64,000 nt of DNA from assembly GCF_001244545.1 (NCBI RefSeq), contig NZ_LN852694.1:713747-777746 (forward strand). The letters run 5' to 3'. Position numbers and translations under genes: made by a program. Positions within the stretch are counted from its first letter, which is position 1; each line of letters begins with the position of its first letter. Below, one piece after another: positions 1-7,404 of the stretch. This stretch comes from Candidatus Stoquefichus sp. SB1 (GTDB taxonomy: Bacteria > Bacillota_I > Bacilli_A > Erysipelotrichales > Coprobacillaceae). The notes below the pieces were generated by a model that was not told the origin of the DNA, did not search any database, and saw only the letters and a program-made list of their open reading frames with translations.

Positions 1-597
1 TGAGAGTAATTAACTTAATTCATCAATATTTATATTATATTTAATAATAAGATAATATTAATTTATTTGTTATGTCTTTCTTTGACAATGTTATACACGC
101 CCATAGATTCATAAAGTTTGAATGAAGATATTTCATTGATTAATACTTTGAATTTTAAGTTAATATCTTAATCTTAATATTATTGTTGGATAGAAAATTA
201 AAAAAATTTTTTCACAATTTCTGTTTCCAAAAAAATAACTCATATTTCTAATTTTGGTTTTATAATTTTAAATGAGTATTCAATAGGTCATAGATTATAA
301 TAAACATTACTGATTATTTTTTATGTATAGTTGTTTCTGAAGTTATTAAAAGATTATATCTAAGAGTTATATTTTTTTTCATATTTGTTGTTTTAATAAT
401 GATTTTTTGTCCACATTCAAATTAAGAATTTTTAGTATAATAGTCATGAATAACTTATAAATTTTGATAATATCTACCAATAGAATGTATTTGAAATTAT
501 ATTGACTTATATAAATAGTTAGGTGTAAGATGTAGAAAGTAAGTAAAAAATTTTGAAACTTGGTTTTTATGTAGTCCTTATTAAATGTTTTTGTATA
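1..597. other. AT-rich gene-free stretch
   Basis: I see no supportable gene in this stretch. It is extremely AT-rich and its open frames are short and of low complexity. An open frame on the minus strand near 379-672 runs through an orphan CRISPR repeat and reads as composition-driven noise. The stretch looks like eroded sequence at the edge of the CRISPR island. Confidence 0.5.
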
Positions 598-627
598 ATT
601 TAATATCAACATATGATGTTTTGAAAT
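598..627 (+). repeat. Orphan CRISPR repeat
   Basis: This is a single 30-nt unit matching the repeats of the arrays downstream, except that its first base is A instead of G. At the two positions where arrays 1 and 2 differ it has T at position 9 (like array 1) and G at position 18 (like array 2). No second repeat lies at spacer distance on either side. It is probably the last trace of a lost array with the same orientation as the two intact ones. Confidence 0.8.
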
Positions 628-1118
628 ATAGATTATATTGTAATAAAGTGAAATGAAAATTAATAGTAACATGATGATGTATTGATGATTATTTATTGGA
701 AATGCAGGAGAAAAGGGTGAAAATTAGTTCTAATAATCAAAAATATTTGAAAGCATAAAATTTAATATTGTTAAAACTTATATAGAGTAAAATCTATCTT
801 TATGAAAGATAAAGAGAAAATTATTTTACAGAAATTACATCAGTGTGTAAGGAAGATGTTTGATAGCATTATTATGGAATGCAAAGATAAATTGATAGTC
901 CTTCGGATGAAGATAAGGCAAGTACTAATTGCTTTTTTAATAAGGAAACAAGTTTTCCTAACTAAATGTACGAGATAAATTTAAGTTTGGGATTAGCTTG
1001 AAAATTGTAGAATCTTTTTTTGTATACTGGTATAAAAAAATATATTTAATCAGTAATTAAATATAACTAAGAAAACAATTGAAGTTTAAAGGAGTAATAT
1101 ACGACAAATAATAATGAA
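628..1118. other. Decayed intergenic region
   Basis: No gene is recognised here. A 58-codon open frame (802-978, plus strand) lacks a convincing ribosome binding site, and a second frame continues a plausible coding pattern from about 890, so it may be a frameshifted relic. I cannot assign a family. The sequence leads directly into a broken DUF3990 gene, consistent with a region losing its genes. Confidence 0.35.
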
Positions 1119-1377
1119 ATGATTTTATATCATAGAAGTAAGCAAATAGTTGAATACCCTGAGATAAGAATTACAAAATATAATAAAGGTTTTTATTTTG
1201 GATTCTACTGCACTTCTTACGTAAAACAAGCAAAAAGATGGGCTGCGAATAGGTAAGGGTTATATAAACGAATATGTATATAATATAAATCCTACTCATC
1301 AAATAAGTTTTCATACGATTAGTGCTTTAAAAACATTAAAGTTTAAAGAAGGGTACGTGGTTACAGATGAAAAATAA
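1119..1377 (+). pseudogene. DUF3990 family gene, frameshifted and internally deleted
   Basis: Codons 1-45 from the ATG at 1119 read like the start of DUF3990 proteins (MILYHRSKQIVEYPEIRITK, then FYFGFYCT and QAKRWA). The frame then hits TAA at 1254-1256. In another frame the reading resumes at once with GYINEYVYNINP, followed by a typical family C-terminus (THQISFHTISALKTLKF) and a stop at 1375-1377. Against the family as I recall it, roughly 70 codons of the middle are missing. DUF3990 proteins are small and often sit beside a short partner in toxin-antitoxin-like pairs, which I know only as family context. The relic still overlaps the next gene by 11 bases, as an intact pair would. Confidence 0.7.
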
Positions 1378-1810
1378 CATTCAACTTTTTTATGTTTGCA
1401 GCCTTATCAAATATATTGGAAGAGTACAGAAAAGAAAAAGATCAGAAATTTTTACTTGTATGAAAAAGGAAACTCTTAAAAGAATATATAATCATGCTGA
1501 TGTTTTACATTGTGAACCAATAGAGAAGGTTGCGGAAGAGTTTATCTTATTGTGTCAAATTGATATGGGAGATTATGATAATATTTCTCAATCAAAATAC
1601 AAAGTTCTTGATTATTGGACAATCGGAGAGGTATACGAAAGATTGATTGAAGATATTGATGGAAATGATATTATTGGTATTTTGATAGAAGTTTATAATT
1701 CATGGATTAGTGATGTTATTTCAAATTATAATTCTGATTTTTATTATCAATCAAGAGAATATATATCAATGTTATCTTGCAGGAGAAATTCTTTAGTGTC
1801 AATTAGTTAA
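1367..1810 (+). CDS. DUF3990-partner (DUF3791-like) protein, probably frameshifted at its C-terminus
   Basis: This 147-residue protein starts inside the end of the DUF3990 relic, the usual arrangement for this pair. The segments RKRSEIF, ADVLHCEPIEKVAEEFI and YWTIGEVYERLIEDI resemble the DUF3791-like partner proteins I know; the family name is from memory. After residue 133 (REYISM) the frame ends in an unlike tail, while a neighbouring frame gives CYLAGEIL and a stop. A small deletion near 1772 therefore probably changed the last residues. No membrane segment is visible. With its partner destroyed, the gene may be in an early stage of decay or retained as an orphan antitoxin. Confidence 0.55.
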   Translation: MKNNIQLFYVCSLIKYIGRVQKRKRSEIFTCMKKETLKRIYNHADVLHCEPIEKVAEEFILLCQIDMGDYDNISQSKYKVLDYWTIGEVYERLIEDIDGNDIIGILIEVYNSWISDVISNYNSDFYYQSREYISMLSCRRNSLVSIS

Positions 1811-2070
1811 CATGAAAAATTAACTTTATAGAAATATCCTGAAGAATGCTGATTTTTGTTATTTAAAATATTAAAACGCTTATTTGATATTTTATTTTAC
1901 CAGGTGATGATTTTATATAAATAAAAAAAGCGTTGATTATATCAATATAATTTTAAATTTTATTGCCTATTTAGCAATTAGCAAAGACACTTGGTAAAAA
2001 AGTGGGAAAACATTGAATTTATTAAGATAATTTATATGTTTGTATTTTGAGATAGTACGTTTTTTCTAGG
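1811..2070 (+). promoter_or_regulatory. CRISPR array 1 leader
   Basis: This AT-rich sequence precedes the first repeat of array 1. Three blocks are shared with the leader of array 2: TTTACCAGG (1896-1904), GCGTTGATTATATC (1930-1943) and a TTGGTAAAA block (1991-1999). The first two begin 175 and 141 bases upstream of the first repeat, exactly as in leader 2, and the third lies about 80 bases upstream. Both leaders also end in CTAGG. Leader position agrees with the degenerate repeat at the far end of the array. The blocks are likely docking sites for adaptation proteins or promoter elements. Confidence 0.75.
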
Positions 2071-3074
2071 GTTTAATATCAACATATAATGTTTTGAAAT
2101 CAAAAAATATGTTGATCAAGGAAAAATTCCATCATGTTTAATATCAACATATAATGTTTTGAAATTAAAATTAGGTGTAATATCTAAAATGAGCGTAACA
2201 GTTTAATATCAACATATAATGTTTTGAAATAATTTATTGTAAGTGTCATAAATCTGATAATATTTGTTTAATATCAACATATAATGTTTTGAAATACCTG
2301 TATACCAGAGGAATGAATCTTTCTGAAGACGTTTAATATCAACATATAATGTTTTGAAATATTGTATATGTTTTTTTACCTTCAATACCCGAATATGTTT
2401 AATATCAACATATAATGTTTTGAAATTGAAAATGACAAAGGAACGCATGAAGAAAACCAATGGTTTAATATCAACATATAATGTTTTGAAATGAATGACA
2501 TTGATAAACTCATGCCTGCAATCAGCATGTTTAATATCAACATATAATGTTTTGAAATTAATTCTTCATCATATTTTAATTGCTCCAATAAAAGGTTTAA
2601 TATCAACATATAATGTTTTGAAATCTGGAAAGCTGAAAGTAGCTGCAGGAACAGTATTAGGTTTAATATCAACATATAATGTTTTGAAATGATAAAGAAC
2701 GCCGAACTCACCATTACTATAATTTTGTTTAATATCAACATATAATGTTTTGAAATTACTTAGCTTTTGAAACATATTCTCCACTAGCTAAGGTTTAATA
2801 TCAACATATAATGTTTTGAAATGACGTAGACAATGTTGTTAAGGTTGTGTTAGATGCCTGTTTAATATCAACATATAATGTTTTGAAATACCAATTTATA
2901 ATTTTTATTAATTCTGTTTAATATCAACATATAATGTTTTGAAATAATAGTCAACGTAACGATTACAAGAAGATTTAACTGTTTAATATCAACATATAAT
3001 GTTTTGAAATATGCCACTAGCATAAATTTTATCAATAATCTCTTTATTTTAATATCAACATAATGTTTTGAAAT
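2071..3074 (+). CRISPR. CRISPR array 1, type I-B, 16 repeats and 15 spacers
   Basis: Thirty-base repeats begin GTTTAATATC and end GTTTTGAAAT, with starts at 2071, 2136, 2201, 2266, 2331, 2397, 2463, 2529, 2595, 2661, 2727, 2793, 2860, 2916, 2981 and 3047. Spacers are 35-37 bases, except the one at 2890-2915, which is only 26. The last repeat (3047-3074) has lost its first G and two internal bases, marking the distal end. The terminal GAAAT of the repeat is typical of type I-B arrays. The array lies directly upstream of cas6 and in the same direction. Confidence 0.98.
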
Positions 3075-3140
3075 AATATAGTTCGTTGTATAAGTGATTA
3101 TTTAATAATATTTAGAAATGTAGTTAAAAAATATTAAATC

Positions 3141-3174
3141 AGAAAGGAGGTGATTCACATTGGTGATATGTTAA
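3141..3174 (+). other. Strong Shine-Dalgarno with a minimal reading frame
   Basis: The sequence AAAGGAGGTGATTCAC (3143-3158) is an almost ideal anti-16S complement, but no gene follows at normal spacing. The only frames are tiny: TTG GTG ATA TGT TAA from 3160, or GTG ATA TGT TAA from 3163. This lies between the distal repeat of array 1 and cas6. It could be the relic of a lost gene's start. It also has the layout of CreT-type tRNA-sequestering RNA toxins (strong ribosome site, very short frame, rare ATA codon) found in some type I-B cas operons. The second reading is speculative. Confidence 0.3.
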
Positions 3175-3205
3175 ATATATATTTTTGATGAACACTTAAA
3201 AAAGA

Positions 3206-3234
3206 TTTAGGTGGGTTGAAAAATATGATATAAT
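3206..3234 (+). promoter_or_regulatory. Likely promoter of the cas operon
   Basis: An extended -10 element TGATATAAT ends at 3234. Seventeen bases upstream is a weak -35 (TTTAGG, 3206-3211). The predicted start is near 3241, leaving a leader of about 35 bases before cas6. No other good promoter is visible before the eight tightly packed cas genes. Confidence 0.5.
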
Positions 3235-3276
3235 TTAGACAGAGTAAAAAAAGGTTTAAAGAAATGAGGAGTGATG

Positions 3277-3972
3277 ATGAAAGTATATGAATATAAGGTA
3301 AAAATAAAATTAAAGGAAGATTTAGAATACTGTCAGCTTGCTGAAAAAACAAGCTATTTTATTGATAGTGTATTAACTGAGAATAATGAATTTTTATCAT
3401 ATCATACAAGTACACAATATAAAGGATATGTCCATGATTTATTATATCCAATTGAAGAAACGGGGATATACAAGAAGAATAGAGTATATACTATGCGAAT
3501 TCGTATGATTGAAGAAAAAATAGTTAATTACATAATAGGAAAATTATCTTTTCATGAAACAAAAGAAATACAAGGTGTAGGAGGAGAAATTAAAATAATC
3601 CCCAAAAGAGATATCCAAAGAATATATTCTATAACACCAATTATTTTAAAGAGTCCTGGTCTTGGGTATTGGAGAGGTCATATGACATTAGAAGAGTTTG
3701 AAAAAAGATTAAAAGAAAATTTAATCAAAAAATATAAATTCTTTACTGGTAAAGATGTAGATGAGAGTTTGCCATTATATGATCTGATAGAGTTTAAAAA
3801 TAAAGTTCCAGTGAAAATGCCTTATAAAAATATTAATTTATTAGGTGATAAAATAGTTTTGGAAGTTGCTCAAAATCATCAAGCACAAGAGTTGGCTTAT
3901 TTAGCATTAGGCGTTGGTTTGTTAGAGAATAACAGTAGAGGATTTGGATTTGTTAATTTTAAATATTTATAG
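3277..3972 (+). CDS. cas6: CRISPR-associated endoribonuclease Cas6
   Basis: Cas6 cuts the CRISPR transcript within each repeat to release mature guide RNAs. This 231-residue protein has the two-ferredoxin Cas6 layout and ends with the glycine-rich loop LENNSRGFGFV (about residues 217-227) diagnostic of the family. The ATG at 3277 is chosen because GAGGAG ends about five bases upstream; GTG 3271 and ATG 3274 are too close to that site. It is the first gene of the cas operon and is followed 14 bases later by cas8b. Being next to array 1, it presumably processes both arrays, whose repeats differ at only two positions. Confidence 0.93.
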   Translation: MKVYEYKVKIKLKEDLEYCQLAEKTSYFIDSVLTENNEFLSYHTSTQYKGYVHDLLYPIEETGIYKKNRVYTMRIRMIEEKIVNYIIGKLSFHETKEIQGVGGEIKIIPKRDIQRIYSITPIILKSPGLGYWRGHMTLEEFEKRLKENLIKKYKFFTGKDVDESLPLYDLIEFKNKVPVKMPYKNINLLGDKIVLEVAQNHQAQELAYLALGVGLLENNSRGFGFVNFKYL

Positions 3973-3986
3973 AAAGGGGTGAAGAT

Positions 3987-5774
3987 ATGCTACAAGAGGC
4001 AGTAGAAGTCTTTGAAAAAAAATTGAGAAATAATGGTAGAATCATTATTGATTCACATACATTAAAAGATGGAACATATAGATTGATTGAAATAGGAGAT
4101 AATGATGATTGGAAAATCACAAAAACTTTAGATATTTATTTTGATAAAAAATCTAAAGAGATTGTTGGCAGTACAGATGAAGATTATTTATTTATTCAAG
4201 AACTAGATTATTACAGTAAACTTTTAGAAATGAATAAGCCAATTGATTCTAAAAAGATTATACATACAAATAACTATCTCACTATTGCTGTAAAAAAAGA
4301 AAGTATTATCAATGATAAACTCACTCCTGAAGTCATGAAAAACTTTTTTAATATACTTAGAAATCCTATTGTGAAGTATGAAAAAAAAGCCAAATCAAGA
4401 GAACTATACAAGAACATAGAAGAGAAACTTAGACAAGTAGATATTGATTTAATTGATAAGATAGAAAATTATGTTTTTAATCATGATATCTTTGAAGACA
4501 TTGATATGACTAAGAAAAACTATGTCAAAGTATTTTTTATTTTTACAGATAGAGATAAAACAATTGCTTATTATAAACAAGAAAGTGAACGTTATTTACT
4601 TCCTAATTTATACAATAGCAACGATTATAACTATAACGATGATGGGGTTATTTTAGGATTACCAAATAATAATATGGGAATGAATTCCAAAAAACCTTAT
4701 TTAGAAAATAAAACGCGTAAGGTTAAAGTCCCTTATTTATTGAATCAACAGAAAGCATTACTCCAATCACAATTCTTTGATTATTTATTAGGTGAAGTAT
4801 CTAAAGGTAAGTATAATTTTTATATTAATAATTTTGAAGGTAATGAAGATATAAAAGCCTATACGGATTTAGAAGAACCTGATGATATATTGAGTGGATA
4901 TTATTTGAGATGTCGTAAAGAAAAAAATGAAGTTGAAATCGTTCATGCAGATAGTATAACAAATTATTCAAAGACTTTAAATGAACCGTTTATTCTTAAA
5001 AATTATATAGGTATATCACAAAAAGATATAGACAAATCTACACTTCCTTATGATACTATGATAGATAATTTATGGCAGATTCGCCATTTGATTGATAGTG
5101 TATTTTTTGAAGGAAGATTACAGTTTAATTTTTATAGCAGAATAGAGGATATGCAAATCGATGATGCAGTATTAAAAAGTTGTTTATTAGAAAATCGTGG
5201 TGTTTTATCTGCTTGGTTTTATGAAAGCAAAGATAACTTAGTCAAATCATCAGTAGATAAGCTCTCAATGCAACTTATTAGAAATGCCATTATTAATGAC
5301 GAAACTTTTAAAGCACAAAGACAATTTAATTTAAGATGGTCTTTATTATCATATTTTAAAGATGAGAGGAGAATAGGCGAAAATATGGAAGATATACGAG
5401 AAAAACTTAGACAACACATAAATTCAGGAAAAGATGAAGAATGGACATTTGATAGTGACGAAGAATTTTCTTATGCAGTGGGACAGATTGCTGAATATTT
5501 CTTATCACTCAATAAATCTAATAACAAGTCAGCTGCATATATTAATACGTTTTTAAACGCAAAGAATGCTGCTTTAGTGAAAAAAAAGGTAGAGAATGCA
5601 TATAAGAAATATAGTTATTCAATTTATCCTTTTAAGAGTAGTAGAGTGCAACAATTGGTAGATCATATTATGATGTATAAGCCACACAAAATATATACTG
5701 AATATATTTTAGCTGGTTTTTGTGCTGCAATGTTAGTTTATGAAAAGAACAAGGAGGAAGATAATAATGAATAA
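3987..5774 (+). CDS. cas8b: Type I-B Cascade large subunit Cas8b (Csh1-like)
   Basis: Cas8b is the large subunit of the type I-B surveillance complex and helps recognise the PAM and load the target. The protein has 595 residues, the usual size, and its sequence is poorly conserved as expected for Cas8. Identity rests mainly on position between cas6 and a clear Csh2-type cas7. The middle part (NMGMNSKKPYLENKTRK, near residues 230-247) resembles Csh1 proteins. A good ribosome site (AAAGGGGTG) precedes the ATG. The gene overlaps cas7 by eight bases, implying coupled translation. Confidence 0.87.
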   Translation: MLQEAVEVFEKKLRNNGRIIIDSHTLKDGTYRLIEIGDNDDWKITKTLDIYFDKKSKEIVGSTDEDYLFIQELDYYSKLLEMNKPIDSKKIIHTNNYLTIAVKKESIINDKLTPEVMKNFFNILRNPIVKYEKKAKSRELYKNIEEKLRQVDIDLIDKIENYVFNHDIFEDIDMTKKNYVKVFFIFTDRDKTIAYYKQESERYLLPNLYNSNDYNYNDDGVILGLPNNNMGMNSKKPYLENKTRKVKVPYLLNQQKALLQSQFFDYLLGEVSKGKYNFYINNFEGNEDIKAYTDLEEPDDILSGYYLRCRKEKNEVEIVHADSITNYSKTLNEPFILKNYIGISQKDIDKSTLPYDTMIDNLWQIRHLIDSVFFEGRLQFNFYSRIEDMQIDDAVLKSCLLENRGVLSAWFYESKDNLVKSSVDKLSMQLIRNAIINDETFKAQRQFNLRWSLLSYFKDERRIGENMEDIREKLRQHINSGKDEEWTFDSDEEFSYAVGQIAEYFLSLNKSNNKSAAYINTFLNAKNAALVKKKVENAYKKYSYSIYPFKSSRVQQLVDHIMMYKPHKIYTEYILAGFCAAMLVYEKNKEEDNNE

Positions 5775-6696
5775 AAGAGTATATGGAGTTTTAGGAGTCA
5801 GTTCTATTATGGCAAATTGGAATGCTGATTTTACAGGATATCCAAAAAGTACAAGTAATGGAGATACTTATGGTAGTGATAAAGCTTTCAAATATCCTAT
5901 GAAAAAAATGTGGGAAAATCAGGGTGAAAAAGTCCTTTATATTAAATCAATGCAACTTTTATCAGATAAAAATGGAGAGACATATTTATCTCCCCTTAGT
6001 TTAAAAGAAAGATACGAGTATTTATTTAATGTTAATAATTTAAAAGATTGTAAAGATGCTTCAGAAGTTTTGAAAAATTTATTTAGTGCCATCGATGTTA
6101 AAAATTTTGGTGCTACCTTTGCTGAAGCCGGAATGAATATTTCTATACCAGGTGCTGTGCAATTCGGACAAGGATTTAATAAATATAGCGATACAGAACC
6201 TCTAGAACAACAGATTCTTTCTCCTTTCCGCGATGCTAATGATATGGAGGCAAAGAACTCAACTTTAGGAACAAAAATTGTTAGTGATGAAGCTCATTAT
6301 TTTTATCCATTTGTTGTCAATCCAGACGCCTATAATGAATTTGCAAGATTAAAAGTCACAGATGGTTATACTGATGATGATTATTTGAAGTTCAAAGAAA
6401 CATCACTTGTTTCAGCGACTGCTTTTGCAACAAATTCAAAAGAAGGCTGTGATAATGAATTTGGATTATTTGTAGAAACTGATAGTCATCTTTATTTACC
6501 AAATTTAACAGAATATATTGATTTTGAAAAAGGTGATAAGCAAAATATTATCAATATAAACTTAAAAGAAATCTTGAGTGGAGTAGAATCTCAAATTCAA
6601 ACAATAGAAGTTTATTATAATCCCGTAACAACAGTCATAAATTGTGATCTTGAAGGAGTTAAATATTTTAATATTGTGACTAGAAAAGAGGTATAA
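5767..6696 (+). CDS. cas7: Type I-B Cascade backbone subunit Cas7 (Csh2-like)
   Basis: Cas7 polymerises along the guide RNA to form the backbone of the interference complex. The N-terminus (RVYGVLGVSSIMANWNADFT) and the segment KAFKYPMKKMWENQGEKV match the Csh2 form found in type I-B systems. The protein has 309 residues, as expected. The start at 5767 follows AAGGAGGAAG within the end of cas8b. Only three bases separate it from cas5. No substitution or truncation is visible. Confidence 0.95.
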   Translation: MNKRVYGVLGVSSIMANWNADFTGYPKSTSNGDTYGSDKAFKYPMKKMWENQGEKVLYIKSMQLLSDKNGETYLSPLSLKERYEYLFNVNNLKDCKDASEVLKNLFSAIDVKNFGATFAEAGMNISIPGAVQFGQGFNKYSDTEPLEQQILSPFRDANDMEAKNSTLGTKIVSDEAHYFYPFVVNPDAYNEFARLKVTDGYTDDDYLKFKETSLVSATAFATNSKEGCDNEFGLFVETDSHLYLPNLTEYIDFEKGDKQNIININLKEILSGVESQIQTIEVYYNPVTTVINCDLEGVKYFNIVTRKEV

Positions 6697-6699
6697 TTT

Positions 6700-7404
6700 A
6701 TGAAAGCTTTGAAATTTACTTTAAAAGGGAAAACAGCTTTCTTTAAAAATCCAGAAGTAAATACTTATTACTATTTTACATATGGCAATATACATAAACC
6801 AGCCTTGTTAGGACTTTTTGGAGCTATACTTGGTTATCAAGGTTATGAAAGTGAATTCGATACTTATCCTCAATACTACAATAAACTAAAAGATCTCTCT
6901 ATTTCAATAGTTCCAAGTAAGGAAAATGGACACTTTTATCGCAAAATACAATATTTTAATAATTCTGTAGGATATGCATCTCAAGAACAAGGGGGTAACC
7001 TTGTTGTGAAAGAACAATGGTTAGAAAATCCAGAATGGCATATCTATGTTCAAATAAATAATGAAGAGAGTCAAAACTTAGCAGAAATGATTTTGAATAA
7101 GCAATGTATTTATACACCATATCTTGGTAAAAATGATCATCTTGCGATTATAGAAGATGCAAAATTAGTTGACCTTCATGAACAAGATTTAAAAGACATA
7201 CAGATACATAGTTTATCTTTGGCTTCAATGATAGAATATAATTGGCGAACAGCAATGTTTAAATATGAAGAATACTTGCCAATGAGTTTAAAAGAAAGTA
7301 CAAATCATTATCAGCTAGAAAAAATGTTATTAACTGATGCTGTAGTCAAAAATAGTCATGTTCCTATATTTTCTGATGGAGAAGAAAATGTTACATTTTA
7401 TTGA
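6700..7404 (+). CDS. cas5: Type I-B Cascade subunit Cas5
   Basis: Cas5 caps the 5' handle of the guide RNA in the Cascade complex. The N-terminal signature MKALKFTLKGKTAFFKNPEV and the following HKPALLGLFGAILGYQGY are characteristic of Cas5 of the Hmari/I-B type. The length of 234 residues is normal. The start is preceded by GAGGTATAATTT immediately after the cas7 stop. The 3' end overlaps the chosen start of cas3 by 17 bases. Confidence 0.95.
   Translation: MKALKFTLKGKTAFFKNPEVNTYYYFTYGNIHKPALLGLFGAILGYQGYESEFDTYPQYYNKLKDLSISIVPSKENGHFYRKIQYFNNSVGYASQEQGGNLVVKEQWLENPEWHIYVQINNEESQNLAEMILNKQCIYTPYLGKNDHLAIIEDAKLVDLHEQDLKDIQIHSLSLASMIEYNWRTAMFKYEEYLPMSLKESTNHYQLEKMLLTDAVVKNSHVPIFSDGEENVTFY

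Noticed and set aside
379-672. Minus-strand 97-residue frame rich in Ile, Leu and Tyr
   Set aside because: It overlaps an orphan CRISPR repeat, has low complexity and no convincing ribosome site.
2209-2784. Several open frames on both strands through array 1 giving repeated peptides such as FKTLYVDIK or ISTYNVLK
   Set aside because: They are translations of the CRISPR repeats themselves; the periodic peptide matches the repeat period and no ribosome sites precede them.
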